Shown: piece after piece, positions 1-11,269 of the stretch | Numbering within the stretch: the first letter of the stretch is position 1 | Layout: each line of letters starts with the position of its first letter | NCBI RefSeq assembly: GCF_008124875.1 | Contig: NZ_VNIA01000001.1 | Span: 62,001-126,000, forward strand | Direction: 5' to 3' | Length of the DNA stretch: 64,000 bases | Source: Tenacibaculum adriaticum | GTDB lineage: Bacteria > Bacteroidota > Bacteroidia > Flavobacteriales > Flavobacteriaceae | Program-made: the position numbers and the translations under genes | The notes under the pieces: generated by a model | What the model saw: only the letters and a program-made list of their open reading frames with translations | Told to the model about the DNA's origin: nothing | The model's database searches: none

Positions 1-1
1 A

Positions 2-88
2 TCCTCAATTTCTGAAAGAGGTGCTAGAATAGATGACAAACGTTCTGAAGCTGCAATGGAAAAACGTAAGCAACAAGGATACTTTTAA
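2..88 (+). CDS. cysD: Sulfate adenylyltransferase subunit 2, C-terminal end (partial)
   Basis: Only the last 28 codons are in the window, in frame from base 2 to the TAA at 86-88. The visible tail ends in MEKRKQQGYF, the arginine/lysine-rich QGYF ending typical of CysD. Its position directly before cysN supports this. CysD is the ATP-pyrophosphatase half of ATP sulfurylase, which makes adenosine phosphosulfate from sulfate and ATP. The gene start and any cysC or cysH partners lie outside the window. Confidence 0.85.
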   Translation, partial: SSISERGARIDDKRSEAAMEKRKQQGYF

Positions 89-112
89 TAACAAAACAAT
101 AAAGCTAAAAAA

Positions 113-157
113 GCTGTAAGAGATTAAATACATAATGGAGATTATAACACTTACAGC
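113..157 (+). promoter_or_regulatory. Inverted repeat between cysD and cysN
   Basis: A perfect 8-bp inverted repeat, GCTGTAAG at 113-120 and CTTACAGC at 150-157, encloses 29 bases just before the cysN start at 180. It is not followed by a T-run, so it does not look like a terminator. It may be an mRNA structure that sets the cysD/cysN ratio or a protein-binding site; the function is not known. Confidence 0.35.
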
Positions 158-179
158 CTAAAGCATAAAATATAAAAAA

Positions 180-1783
<1,604 letters not shown>

Positions 1784-1818
1784 GAGTAACGCTTTTTATA
1801 AGTAAATCATAAAAAATT

Positions 1819-3921
1819 ATGCAAAGTTTTAGATCTGAAATAGAAAACCCTATTGTAGAAAAAGATATTCTTGAGTTAGAACGTAAAATTCAATTATTTA
1901 AAGAAGGAAAAATTGATGAAGAACGATTTAGAAGTTTACGTTTGGCCAGAGGTGTTTATGGGCAACGCCAACTAGGAGTGCAAATGATTCGTATAAAATT
2001 ACCTTATGGTAAAGTTAGTAGCGAGCAATTGCATAGAATAGCCAATGTTTCTGACGAATACTCTCGTGGGCGATTGCATATTACGACGCGTCAAGACATT
2101 CAAATTCATCATGTAAGTTTAGATAGAACACCTGAGCTTTGGGCACAATTAGAGAAAGATGATATTACCCTTCGTGAAGCTTGTGGTAATGCTGTACGAA
2201 ACGTAACAGCTTCTGAAACAGCTGGAATAGACATCAACGAACCATTTGACGTTTCCCCTTATGCACATGCTACTTTTCAATTTTTCTTACGTAACCCAAT
2301 TTGCCAAGAAATGGGAAGAAAATTTAAAATGTCTTTTTCTGCTACGGATGATGATACAGCCTTAAGTTTTATGCACGATTTAGGTTTTATAGCTAAAACT
2401 AAAACAATAAACAAAAAAGAGGTTAAAGGCTTTAAAGTGTTATTAGCTGGAGGTCTTGGTTCTCAACCTCGTCATGCAGATGTAATTTATGAATTTTTAG
2501 AAGCAGATTTATTAATACCAACTATTGAAGGAGTTTTACGCGTATTTGATCGCTATGGTGAGCGTTCTAAAAGAGCTAAAGCACGTTTAAAATTTTTAGT
2601 AAAAGATCTAGGTGTAAATGAGTTTTTAACACTAATAGAAACAGAAAGAAAAGCACTTGCTTATCAGTCTTATCCTATCGACACTTCAAAATTTGAAGAA
2701 GAACCTGTTTTTAAAACTAACGATATACCTTCTGTTACTATTTTAAATCAAAAGGCATACCAAGAATGGAAAGAAACCAATGTAATAAAACAAAAACAAG
2801 AAGGCTTATATGCTATAGGAATTAAAGTTCATTTAGGAGATTTTTATACAGATAAAGCACGCTTATTAGCGGATTTAATAAAAAAATATGCCGCAAATGA
2901 ATTGCGTTTTACTTTGCGCCAAAACATATTAATCCGTCACGTTAGAGAAGCTTTTTTACCTTTTTTTTATACCGAATTACAAAAATTAGGTTTTGCAGAG
3001 ATAGGTTACAATAGTCTCTCAGACATTACTGCTTGTCCAGGAACAGATACTTGTAATTTAGGTATTTCGAGTAGTACAGGTATTGCGGCTGAATTAGAAC
3101 GTGTATTAAAAACAGAGTATCCAAAATATTCAAACAATAAAGATATTACCATTAAAATTAGCGGCTGTATGAATGCTTGTGGACAACATAATATGGCGCA
3201 TATAGGCTTTCAAGGAATGTCTATTAAAGTAGGTAATTTACTAGCACCTGCATTACAAGTATTAATTGGTGGAGGTATTCTAGGTAACGGTAAAGGTCGT
3301 TTCTCTGACAAACTAATTAAAATACCCAGTAAAAAGGGTCCAGAAGCTTTAAGAATTCTGTTAAATGATTTTGAAAAAAATCAAAAAATAAAGGAACCTT
3401 ATTTAGACTATTATGATAGACTTGGAAAAACCTATTTCTACGATTTATTAAAACATTTATCTGACATTACTAATTTAAAAGAAGATGACTTTATTGATTG
3501 GGGACATGATCAAAACTACATAAAAGCTATTGGTGTTGGAGAATGTGCTGGTGTGGTCATCGATTTAATCGCAACATTATTATTTGAAAGTGAAGAAAAA
3601 TTAGACAATGCTACAGAAGCCTGCAATGAAAAGCAATGGTCTAATAGTATTTATTTTTCATATACAGCAATAATTAACACAGCAAAAGCTCTATTAACTG
3701 CTGAAGAAGAAAAAACAAATACACAGGCTGGAATTATAACCAATTTTGATACTGTTTTTGTAGCTACTAAAAAAATAGATTTACCTGTTTCATTTTCTGA
3801 TTTTGTGTATCAAATTAATAAAAATGAGCCTACAGAAACCTTCGCAAAAAAATATTTACAAGAGGCCAAGGATTTTTATAAAACCATTGATGCTTATAGA
3901 AAAGCTACAATAGAAAAATAA
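1819..3921 (+). CDS. Siroheme sulfite/nitrite reductase with HEPN-like C-terminal extension
   Basis: Assimilatory reductase giving sulfide from sulfite in six electrons, using siroheme and [4Fe-4S]. The N-terminal half has the duplicated ferredoxin-like fold of the family (GRLHITTRQDIQIHH near residue 80). The cluster ligands are C406 and C412 (ACPGTDTC) and C450 and C454 (GCMNACGQHN). The 700 residues exceed the usual 550-570: after about residue 545 there is an extra helical region that matches the HEPN-like tail annotated on Bacteroidota sulfite/nitrite reductases. The sulfate-activation, siroheme and cysteine-synthase neighbours argue for sulfite rather than nitrite as substrate. The role of the tail is unknown. 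Confidence 0.92.
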   Translation: MQSFRSEIENPIVEKDILELERKIQLFKEGKIDEERFRSLRLARGVYGQRQLGVQMIRIKLPYGKVSSEQLHRIANVSDEYSRGRLHITTRQDIQIHHVSLDRTPELWAQLEKDDITLREACGNAVRNVTASETAGIDINEPFDVSPYAHATFQFFLRNPICQEMGRKFKMSFSATDDDTALSFMHDLGFIAKTKTINKKEVKGFKVLLAGGLGSQPRHADVIYEFLEADLLIPTIEGVLRVFDRYGERSKRAKARLKFLVKDLGVNEFLTLIETERKALAYQSYPIDTSKFEEEPVFKTNDIPSVTILNQKAYQEWKETNVIKQKQEGLYAIGIKVHLGDFYTDKARLLADLIKKYAANELRFTLRQNILIRHVREAFLPFFYTELQKLGFAEIGYNSLSDITACPGTDTCNLGISSSTGIAAELERVLKTEYPKYSNNKDITIKISGCMNACGQHNMAHIGFQGMSIKVGNLLAPALQVLIGGGILGNGKGRFSDKLIKIPSKKGPEALRILLNDFEKNQKIKEPYLDYYDRLGKTYFYDLLKHLSDITNLKEDDFIDWGHDQNYIKAIGVGECAGVVIDLIATLLFESEEKLDNATEACNEKQWSNSIYFSYTAIINTAKALLTAEEEKTNTQAGIITNFDTVFVATKKIDLPVSFSDFVYQINKNEPTETFAKKYLQEAKDFYKTIDAYRKATIEK

Positions 3922-3929
3922 TTATTAAA

Positions 3930-4697
3930 ATGAAAAAGCAACCAAAATTAACAGTAGTAGGTGCTGGCCCAGGTGATATTGAATTAATCACCTTAAAAGC
4001 TATAAAAACATTAAAACAAGCAGACGTTGTTTTATACGATGCCCTAGTTAACATTAAACTTTTAAGCTATGTTCGTAAAAATACTGAGTTAATTTTTGTA
4101 GGAAAACGAAAAGGTTGCTACCGTTATCAACAAGAACAAATTAATGAATTGATTGTTGCTAGAGGTTTTTCACATGGTCATGTAGTTCGTTTAAAAGGAG
4201 GAGATCCTTTCATTTTTGGTCGTGGAGCTGAAGAGATGGAGTATGCACAAAAAAATGGATTAGAAGTAGCAATGGTTCCTGGTATATCATCATCATTAGC
4301 TGTTCCTGCATATCAAAATATACCATTAACAAAACGTGGTAGCTCAGAAAGTTTTTGGGTTATTACAGGCACCACAAAACAGCACCAATTATCAAGTGAT
4401 GTAGAGCTCGCTGCTAAGTCTAATGCTACCGTTGTTATTTTAATGGGAATGGGAAAATTATCAGAAATAATTAATCTTTTTAAACAAGAAGGTAAAAACA
4501 AACTTCCTGTAGCTATTATTCAAAACGGTACTACACCGCAAGAAAAAATAGGAATTGGAACAGTAAACACCATTGAAAAAGTGGTAAAAGATAACCATCT
4601 TAGCAATCCTGCAATTATTGTTTTAGGAAGTGTAGTAAATCATCGACAAAAATTATTAAACGTTCAACAACAAGTTGAGATCAAAGATGTTGTTTGA
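3930..4697 (+). CDS. cobA: Uroporphyrinogen-III C-methyltransferase
   Basis: Makes precorrin-2 from uroporphyrinogen III with two SAM molecules, the first step towards siroheme. The 255-residue protein shows the N-terminal GAGPGDIELIT motif, RLKGGDPFIFGRG around residue 90 and a VPGISS motif, all conserved in SUMT enzymes. It is a stand-alone methyltransferase, not the trifunctional CysG. It starts 8 bp after the sulfite reductase and its stop lies directly beside the next start, so the siroheme needed by the reductase is made from the same transcript. Confidence 0.93.
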   Translation: MKKQPKLTVVGAGPGDIELITLKAIKTLKQADVVLYDALVNIKLLSYVRKNTELIFVGKRKGCYRYQQEQINELIVARGFSHGHVVRLKGGDPFIFGRGAEEMEYAQKNGLEVAMVPGISSSLAVPAYQNIPLTKRGSSESFWVITGTTKQHQLSSDVELAAKSNATVVILMGMGKLSEIINLFKQEGKNKLPVAIIQNGTTPQEKIGIGTVNTIEKVVKDNHLSNPAIIVLGSVVNHRQKLLNVQQQVEIKDVV

Positions 4698-4698
4698 A

Positions 4699-5286
4699 AT
4701 GAGTGAAGAAAGAAACAACCTATATCCAGTTTTTTTAAAAGTTAAAAATTTAGAAATCTTGATTGTTGGTGGCGGATTTGTTGCTGAAGAAAAGCTTCAT
4801 TTTTTACTAAAATCAAGTCCAGAGGCTAATGTAACTATGGTTTCTCCTTTTTACAGGGAAAAAACTGAGATTTTAGCCAAAAAATCAAATATTCATATAA
4901 TTTCCGATGGTTATAACGAAAAATACATTGATGGAAAACATATCGTTATTGCTACTACAGATAACCCTAACGTTAATATTCAAGTTTATAAAGACTGTAG
5001 GGCTCAAAGTAAATTAGTTAATGTCGCAGATAACCCACCCTACTGCGATTTTTACATGGGAGGAATTGTTACCAAAGGAAATGTAAAATTGGCCATCTCA
5101 ACCAATGGAAAATCTCCAACAACTGCTAAAAGATTACGTCAGTTTTTTGAAGAAGTTATCCCTGAAAACATAGATGATTTAGTTAAAAATTTAAACGAAT
5201 ATAGAAAAACAATTAAAGGCGACTTTGAACAAAAAGTTGAAACTCTAAATGAATTCACCAAAAGTTTAGTGGCTAAAAAAAAGTAA
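4699..5286 (+). CDS. Precorrin-2 dehydrogenase / sirohydrochlorin ferrochelatase-like (Met8 family)
   Basis: Completes siroheme synthesis: NAD-dependent oxidation of precorrin-2 and, in Met8-type enzymes, iron insertion. The Rossmann motif GGGFVAEEK is near the N terminus, and VNVADNPPYCDF keeps the conserved Asp of the CysG/Met8 active site. The open frame extends upstream to a TTG at 4675 and an ATG at 4687, which overlap cobA; I prefer ATG 4699, one base after the cobA stop, giving 195 residues and the usual N terminus. Whether this protein also chelates iron cannot be read from the sequence. Confidence 0.85.
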   Translation: MSEERNNLYPVFLKVKNLEILIVGGGFVAEEKLHFLLKSSPEANVTMVSPFYREKTEILAKKSNIHIISDGYNEKYIDGKHIVIATTDNPNVNIQVYKDCRAQSKLVNVADNPPYCDFYMGGIVTKGNVKLAISTNGKSPTTAKRLRQFFEEVIPENIDDLVKNLNEYRKTIKGDFEQKVETLNEFTKSLVAKKK

Positions 5287-5288
5287 AA

Positions 5289-6344
5289 ATGATACAAACA
5301 GATATATTAATTATAGGTGCAGGACCTACTGGATTATTTACCGTTTTCGAAGCAGGATTATTAAAATTACGTTGTCATTTAATTGATGCATTACCTCAAC
5401 CTGGTGGACAATGTTCAGAAATTTACCCGAAAAAGCCCATTTATGATATCCCTGCTTATCCAGAAATTTTAGCAGGAGATCTAACCAAAAATCTACTAGA
5501 ACAAATTAAACAATTTGAACCAGGATTTACCTTAGGTGAACGCGCAGACACTATTGAAAAACAAGATGATGGTAGTTTTATTGTAACCACTAACAAAGGA
5601 AACAAACACCACGCTCCTATTATTGCTATTGCAGGAGGCTTAGGTAGTTTTGAACCAAGAAAACCCCCCATTCAAAATATTACAAATTTTGAAGATAAAG
5701 GAGTTGAGTATATAATTAAAGAACCAGAATTATACCGTGATAAAGACGTAGTAATTGCTGGAGGAGGTGATTCAGCATTAGATTGGTCTATTTTCTTAAC
5801 AGATGTTGCAAAATCAGTTACTTTAATTCACCGTAGAAACGAATTTCGTGGCGCTTTAGATTCTGTAGAAAAAGTTCAAGAATTAAAAAATTTAGGAAAA
5901 ATAAAGTTAATTACACCTGCTGAGGTTAAAGGTGTTTTAGGAGACGACCACGTAACTGGAGTGGTTGTTGAACAAAAGGGAAAGGAACCATATATAATAG
6001 ATACAGATCACTTTATACCGTTATTTGGATTAGCTCCAAAATTAGGTCCCATTGGAGATTGGGGTTTAGAAATTGAAAAAAATGCAATTAAAGTGAACAA
6101 TGCTTTAGATTATCAAACAAACATTCCAGGAATCTACGCCATAGGAGATGTAAATACATATCCTGGAAAATTAAAATTAATTTTATGTGGTTTCCATGAA
6201 GCAACATTAATGTGTCAAAGTGCGTTTCAGCGTATTTTCCCAGATAAAAAATATGTAATGAAATATACAACAGTAGGTGGCGTAGATGGTTTTGATGGCA
6301 CACGAAAGGAAGCACCAAAAGCAGTAGTTAAAGCAATAGAATAA
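5289..6344 (+). CDS. Ferredoxin-NADP reductase, thioredoxin-reductase-like (NAD(P)/FAD oxidoreductase)
   Basis: A 351-residue flavoprotein with the FAD motif GAGPTG (residues 9-14), the NAD(P) motif GGGDSALDW in the middle, and the C-terminal AIGDVNTYPGK segment that contacts FAD. There is no CxxC redox motif in the NADPH domain, so it is the thioredoxin-reductase-like type of ferredoxin-NADP reductase rather than a thioredoxin reductase. It lies 2 bp after the siroheme gene. In this operon it probably reduces the ferredoxin at 1436-1783, completing an NADPH to sulfite chain; this is an inference from position. Confidence 0.88.
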   Translation: MIQTDILIIGAGPTGLFTVFEAGLLKLRCHLIDALPQPGGQCSEIYPKKPIYDIPAYPEILAGDLTKNLLEQIKQFEPGFTLGERADTIEKQDDGSFIVTTNKGNKHHAPIIAIAGGLGSFEPRKPPIQNITNFEDKGVEYIIKEPELYRDKDVVIAGGGDSALDWSIFLTDVAKSVTLIHRRNEFRGALDSVEKVQELKNLGKIKLITPAEVKGVLGDDHVTGVVVEQKGKEPYIIDTDHFIPLFGLAPKLGPIGDWGLEIEKNAIKVNNALDYQTNIPGIYAIGDVNTYPGKLKLILCGFHEATLMCQSAFQRIFPDKKYVMKYTTVGGVDGFDGTRKEAPKAVVKAIE

Positions 6345-6474
6345 TGGAACAAGAGTGTGGTTTTCGTAATTGCTACCAAGAAAAGCATTATTATTTCGCT
6401 TTGCTAATTCAACAGTTATACATAAATTAGAAAAAGTATATATTTTTATTAGATCTCTTTTTAAAAATAAAAAA

Positions 6475-7362
6475 ATGATAACAAAAAAAATAACAGATTT
6501 TGTAGGTAATACCCCTTTAGTAGAAGTTACAAATATTTTCAATAAAAAAAATGTTCACTTACTATTAAAATTAGAGGGTAATAACCCAGGTGGTAGTGTT
6601 AAAGACAGAGCTGCATATTATATGATCTCTGAAGCAATTAAAAGAAAAAACATTAAAAAAGGAGATACTTTAGTAGAAGCTACAAGTGGAAATACAGGTA
6701 TAGCTCTTGCTTTAATGGCAAAAGTATTAGGTGTTAACATGGTGTTAGTTATGCCTGAAAATGCAACAATAGAAAGAGTAAAAACGATGAGGGCATATGG
6801 TGCAGAAGTCATTTTAACTCCTGCTTCAATAGGAATGGAAGGTGCTATTGATTATGCGCTTGAATTAAAATATAAAAAAGGATATTTTAGATTAAATCAG
6901 TTTGATAATTTAGATAATCCAAAAGCACATTATTCCACAACTGGTCCGGAAATCTGGAAAGATACCGAAGGAAAAATTACTCATTTTGTTTCTGCTATGG
7001 GAACCACAGGCACTATTACAGGAGTATCCAGCTACCTAAAAGAACAAAATAAAAATATTAAAATAATTGGTGTACAGCCCAAAGATGGAGCTAAAATACC
7101 TGGTATAAGGAAATGGCCAAAAGAATATTTACCCGCTATATTCAAACCTGAAAAAATAGATATGATATTAGAAGTTAATGAAGAAGAAGCAAAAACAATG
7201 ACATTAAAGTTAGCACAACAGGAAGGTATTTTTTCTGGTATAAGTAGTGGTGGTGCAGTTGCCTCTGCTCTCAAAATAGCTAGCTCTATAGACGAAGGAG
7301 TTGTAGTTGCTATTATTTGCGATCGAGGAGACCGTTATTTATCTTCAGATATTTTTAATTAA
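6475..7362 (+). CDS. cysM: Cysteine synthase B (O-acetylserine sulfhydrylase)
   Basis: Joins sulfide to O-acetylserine to make cysteine, consuming the product of the upstream reductase. The PLP lysine lies in GGSVKDRAA, the phosphate-binding loop is TSGNTGIAL, and the C terminus has GISSGGAV and ICDRGDRYLS. The open frame runs upstream to a TTG at 6370, but family alignment begins at MITKKITDFVGNTPLVE, so ATG 6475 is chosen (295 residues, normal length). The gap of 130 bp after the reductase gene is the widest in the operon, so an internal promoter is possible, though I found no clear TAnnTTTG box. Confidence 0.93.
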   Translation: MITKKITDFVGNTPLVEVTNIFNKKNVHLLLKLEGNNPGGSVKDRAAYYMISEAIKRKNIKKGDTLVEATSGNTGIALALMAKVLGVNMVLVMPENATIERVKTMRAYGAEVILTPASIGMEGAIDYALELKYKKGYFRLNQFDNLDNPKAHYSTTGPEIWKDTEGKITHFVSAMGTTGTITGVSSYLKEQNKNIKIIGVQPKDGAKIPGIRKWPKEYLPAIFKPEKIDMILEVNEEEAKTMTLKLAQQEGIFSGISSGGAVASALKIASSIDEGVVVAIICDRGDRYLSSDIFN

Positions 7363-7424
7363 ATTATTAAATCAAAAAAAAAGTTCGTTAATTTGTAACC
7401 AAATTAGTTCATTAATTTATTGAT

Positions 7425-7525
7425 GTTATCAAGAAAGGTGGAGGGATTAGACCCTTTGAAACCTTAGCAACCCTTTGTAAAAACAAAGAAGGTGCTAAAT
7501 TCTACTGCATTTGCAGAGAGATAAC
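7425..7525 (+). promoter_or_regulatory. SAM-I (S-box) riboswitch
   Basis: The aptamer matches the SAM-I consensus in order: P1 GTTATC (7425-7430) with GATAAC (7520-7525); GGTGGAGGGA and ACCCTTTGAAACC forming P2; the AGCAACC junction; a P3 hairpin CTTTGT/ACAAAG; GGTGCTAAATTCT; and a P4 hairpin CTGC/GCAG. It binds S-adenosylmethionine and sits 52 bp before a methionine synthase gene. Control appears translational: no strong T-run terminator follows, but a start-codon-masking hairpin does (7549-7577). Confidence 0.94.
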
Positions 7526-7548
7526 GGAAAGAATTTTACTTCTCTTTT

Positions 7549-7577
7549 CCTGATAACACTATTATTTATATATCAGG
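7549..7577 (+). promoter_or_regulatory. Riboswitch expression platform masking the metH start
   Basis: CCTGATA (7549-7555) can pair with TATCAGG (7571-7577), which lies directly against the ATG at 7578; the A of the start codon can add one more pair with T7548. The same segment contains TGATAACA (7551-7558), the exact complement of TGTTATCA (7424-7431), which includes the 5' strand of aptamer helix P1. The two pairings exclude each other, giving a SAM-off translational switch. Pairing is seen in the sequence; the mechanism is inferred. Confidence 0.7.
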
Positions 7578-8588
7578 ATGTCAAATATTTATTCAGAAAT
7601 ACAAAAACGAATTCTCGTACTCGATGGGGCTATGGGAACCATGCTTCAGCAATATAATTTTACTGAAGAAGATTTTCGCGGCAAGCGATTTAAAGAACAC
7701 CCCAGTTCTTTAAAAGGAAACAACGATTTATTATCAATTACACAGCCAGAAGCAGTAAAAGAAGTACATCGAAAATACTTCGCCGCAGGAGCAGATATTG
7801 TAGAAACCAATACTTTTTCTGGGACTACAATCGCTATGGCAGATTACCAAATGGAAGATTTGGTCTACGAACTCAATTATCAATCAGCTAAAATCGCCAA
7901 AGAAGTCGCAGATGAATTCACAATTAAAGAACCTCATAAACCGCGTTTTGTTGCAGGATCTATAGGGCCTACTAATCGAACTGCAAGCATGTCTCCAGAT
8001 GTAAATGACCCAGGCTATAGAGCTGTAACTTTTAACGAACTTCGTATAGCTTACAAACAACAAGCAGAAGCTTTACTAGATGGAGGTTCAGATATTTTAT
8101 TAGTAGAAACCGTGTTTGACACCTTAAATGCTAAAGCTGCTTTATTTGCTATAGAAGAAGTAAAAACGGAACGAAATATTGATGTTCCTGTAATGGTCTC
8201 TGGAACTATAACAGATGCCTCTGGAAGAACATTATCAGGACAAACAGCAGAAGCTTTTTTAATTTCAATTTCCCATATTCCGTTATTATCTGTCGGCTTT
8301 AACTGTGCTTTAGGAGCAAACTTAATGCAACCTCATTTAGAAGCTATTGCCTCTAAAACAAATTTCGCTATCTCAGCACATCCTAATGCTGGGTTACCTA
8401 ACGCCTTTGGTGAATATGATGAAACCCCTAATGAAATGTCTATACAAATAGAAGAATATTTAAAAAAAGGTCTTATCAATATTATAGGAGGTTGTTGCGG
8501 TACAACACCAAAACACATTACGGCCATTGCAGAATTAGCAACTAAATATGAACCCAGAAAAATAAAAGAAGCTGTATATGGAGAGTGA
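7578..8588 (+). CDS. metH: Methionine synthase, homocysteine-binding module (split MetH, part 1)
   Basis: The 336-residue protein corresponds to the first domain of cobalamin-dependent MetH: a TIM barrel that binds zinc and homocysteine. It starts [12 protein letters not shown], and the zinc cysteines are in GFNCALGA and in [12 protein letters not shown] near the C terminus. The other MetH domains follow as a separate gene overlapping or nearly overlapping its stop, so the enzyme is split in two chains, as is common in Bacteroidota. The riboswitch platform abuts its ATG, so its translation is probably repressed by SAM. Confidence 0.92.
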   Translation: MSNIYSEIQKRILVLDGAMGTMLQQYNFTEEDFRGKRFKEHPSSLKGNNDLLSITQPEAVKEVHRKYFAAGADIVETNTFSGTTIAMADYQMEDLVYELNYQSAKIAKEVADEFTIKEPHKPRFVAGSIGPTNRTASMSPDVNDPGYRAVTFNELRIAYKQQAEALLDGGSDILLVETVFDTLNAKAALFAIEEVKTERNIDVPVMVSGTITDASGRTLSGQTAEAFLISISHIPLLSVGFNCALGANLMQPHLEAIASKTNFAISAHPNAGLPNAFGEYDETPNEMSIQIEEYLKKGLINIIGGCCGTTPKHITAIAELATKYEPRKIKEAVYGE

Positions 8589-8601
8589 GTGTATAAAATA
8601 T

Positions 8602-11256
8602 ATGAAATTATCTGGCTTAGAGCCATTAATAATTACTCCCGAAAGTAATTTTATTAATGTTGGTGAACGCACAAATGTTGCTGGTTCTCGCAAATTTTTA
8701 CGATTAATAAAAGAAGAACAATTTGATGAAGCTTTAGCTATTGCTCGTCACCAAGTAGATGGAGGTGCTCAAATTATCGACATTAATATGGATGATGGTT
8801 TAATTGACGGGAAAGAAGCCATGGTTCGTTTTCTAAACCTAATTGCTGCCGAACCCGATATTTGTCGTGTTCCTATTATGATTGATAGCTCTAAATGGGA
8901 AATTATTGAAGCAGGTTTACAAGTTGTACAAGGTAAATGTGTTGTAAATTCAATCAGTTTAAAAGAGGGAGAAGAAAAATTTATTTGGGAAGCTACACAA
9001 ATTAAAAGGTATGGTGCTGCAGTAATAGTAATGGCTTTTGATGAGATAGGACAAGCTGATAATTATCAAAGAAGAATTGAAATAGCAGAACGATCTTATA
9101 AAATATTAGTAGATAAAGTAGGCTTTCCTTCTGAAGACATTATTTTCGATTTAAATATCTTCCCTGTAGCTACAGGAATGGAAGAGCATCGAAAAAATGC
9201 GATCGATTTTATAGAAGCAACACGTTGGGTGCGTCAAAACTTGCAAAATGCAAGTGTTAGCGGAGGTGTAAGTAATGTTTCTTTTTCATTTAGAGGAAAC
9301 AATACGGTTCGAGAAGCAATGCATTCTGTATTTCTATTTTACGCGATACAAGCAGGTATGAATATCGGAATTGTAAATCCAACAATGTTAGAAGTATACG
9401 ATGATATTCCGAAAGATTTATTAGAGCATATAGAAGATGTAATTCTTGATAGACGAGACGACGCAACCGAACGTTTATTAGATTTTGCAGAAACAGTAAA
9501 AGGAATTAAAAAGAATGATTCTACAAAAAATTTAGAATGGCGTAGTTTACCTTTACAAGAAAGAATTACACACGCATTAGTAAAAGGAATAGATACTTTT
9601 ATTATAGAAGATTCTGAAGAAGCTCGGTTAAGTGTAGCAAGACCTTTACATGTTATTGAAGGACATTTAATGACTGGAATGAATGTAGTTGGAGATTTAT
9701 TTGGTGCTGGTAAAATGTTTTTACCTCAAGTGGTAAAATCTGCTCGTGTAATGAAAAAAGCCGTTGGATACTTAAACCCTTTTATTGAAGCCGAAAAAGG
9801 AGAAAAACAAAAAGCATTAGGGAAAATTTTAATGGCAACTGTAAAAGGAGATGTACATGATATTGGTAAAAACATTGTCTCGGTCGTATTAGGATGTAAC
9901 AATTATCAAATTGTCGATCTAGGCGTAATGGTTCCTCCAGAAAAAATTATAGAAGCTGCAAAAAGAGAAAATGTTGATGCCATTGGTTTAAGTGGATTGA
10001 TAACTCCTTCTTTAGATGAAATGGTTTATTTAGCCAAAGAAATGGAGCGCCAAAATTTTGAAGTTCCGTTGCTAATTGGTGGCGCAACAACTTCTAAAGC
10101 CCACACCGCAGTTAAAATAGATACTCAATATAAAAATGCAGTAGTTCATGTAAATGATGCTTCAAGAGCAGTAACAGTCGTTGGCGACTTATTAAACGAG
10201 AACACAAAAAACGAATATGTAGCCAACTTAAAAAAAAACTATGAAGAATTTCGGGAGAAGTTTTTAAAAAGAGGAAAAACCAAAACCTATATTTCTATTG
10301 AAGAAGCTCGTAAACGCAAGTTTAAAATAGATTGGAAAACATCAACCATCAAAAAACCGAAAGAACTAGGAATACAAACTTTACAACAAATAAGTTTAAA
10401 AGAATTAATTCCATATATAGACTGGTCTCCATTTTTTCGTTCTTGGGATTTACACGGAAAATTTCCCGATATTTTAACAGATGAACTTGTGGGTGAACAA
10501 GCTACAAGCTTATATGAAGATGCTCAAATAATGCTCCAAGAAATAGTCACGAAACAATTACTAAAACCGAAAGGAATTTTTGGCTTATTTGAAGCAAACA
10601 CAATAAACGATGATGATATCTCTATTCAGAAAAAAGGAAAAGAAATTACAATTTTTAGAACCCTTCGTCAGCAATTAAAAAAGCGTGATGATAAACCAAG
10701 TTTTGCCTTAGCAGACTTTATTGCTCCGAAAACAACTAACAGAACTGATTATATGGGAGCTTTTTGTACAGCAATTTTTGGTGCTGACGAGTTAGCAAAT
10801 AGATATAAAGCACAAGAAGACGATTATAATGCAATTATGGCACAAGCTTTAGCAGACCGTTTTGCAGAAGCCTTTGCTGAATATTTACATCACAGAATAA
10901 GAACTAAACATTGGGGCTATGCAATAAATGAAAACCTAACAAATGAAGATTTAATTAAAGAAAATTATAAAGGTATTCGTCCTGCTCCTGGATATCCTGC
11001 GTGCCCAGATCATTTAGAAAAAGAGACTATTTGGCAATTGTTAAACGTAAAAGAATCTATTGGTGTTACACTTACCGAAAGTTTAGCAATGTGGCCCGCT
11101 GCTGCTGTTTCTGGGTATTATTTTGCCAATGAACAAGCTAAGTATTTTGGATTAGGAAAAATAATGGATGATCAAGTGGAAAATTTTGCTAAAAGAAAAA
11201 ATATTTCTTTAGATAAAGCACGTAAATGGTTGCATCCCAATATTACAGATAATTAA
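8602..11256 (+). CDS. metH: Methionine synthase, folate/cobalamin/reactivation module (split MetH, part 2)
   Basis: An 884-residue protein carrying the rest of MetH: the pterin-binding barrel ([14 protein letters not shown] near the start), the cobalamin cap and Rossmann domain with the DxHxxG signature in [12 protein letters not shown] and [10 protein letters not shown], and the SAM-binding reactivation domain with [12 protein letters not shown]. It transfers methyl from methyl-tetrahydrofolate through cobalamin to homocysteine bound by part 1. An ATG at 8578 would overlap part 1 by 11 bp and add eight residues; the family pattern starts near MKLSGLEPL, so ATG 8602 is preferred, but coupling from 8578 cannot be excluded. 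Confidence 0.94.
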   Translation: MKLSGLEPLIITPESNFINVGERTNVAGSRKFLRLIKEEQFDEALAIARHQVDGGAQIIDINMDDGLIDGKEAMVRFLNLIAAEPDICRVPIMIDSSKWEIIEAGLQVVQGKCVVNSISLKEGEEKFIWEATQIKRYGAAVIVMAFDEIGQADNYQRRIEIAERSYKILVDKVGFPSEDIIFDLNIFPVATGMEEHRKNAIDFIEATRWVRQNLQNASVSGGVSNVSFSFRGNNTVREAMHSVFLFYAIQAGMNIGIVNPTMLEVYDDIPKDLLEHIEDVILDRRDDATERLLDFAETVKGIKKNDSTKNLEWRSLPLQERITHALVKGIDTFIIEDSEEARLSVARPLHVIEGHLMTGMNVVGDLFGAGKMFLPQVVKSARVMKKAVGYLNPFIEAEKGEKQKALGKILMATVKGDVHDIGKNIVSVVLGCNNYQIVDLGVMVPPEKIIEAAKRENVDAIGLSGLITPSLDEMVYLAKEMERQNFEVPLLIGGATTSKAHTAVKIDTQYKNAVVHVNDASRAVTVVGDLLNENTKNEYVANLKKNYEEFREKFLKRGKTKTYISIEEARKRKFKIDWKTSTIKKPKELGIQTLQQISLKELIPYIDWSPFFRSWDLHGKFPDILTDELVGEQATSLYEDAQIMLQEIVTKQLLKPKGIFGLFEANTINDDDISIQKKGKEITIFRTLRQQLKKRDDKPSFALADFIAPKTTNRTDYMGAFCTAIFGADELANRYKAQEDDYNAIMAQALADRFAEAFAEYLHHRIRTKHWGYAINENLTNEDLIKENYKGIRPAPGYPACPDHLEKETIWQLLNVKESIGVTLTESLAMWPAAAVSGYYFANEQAKYFGLGKIMDDQVENFAKRKNISLDKARKWLHPNITDN

Positions 11257-11269
11257 CTTAATAAAATGT

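Noticed and set aside
7381..7424. Promoter box TTAATTTG upstream of the SAM riboswitch
   Set aside because: One mismatch in the key TA and no -33 TTTG at the right distance; too weak to annotate in AT-rich DNA.
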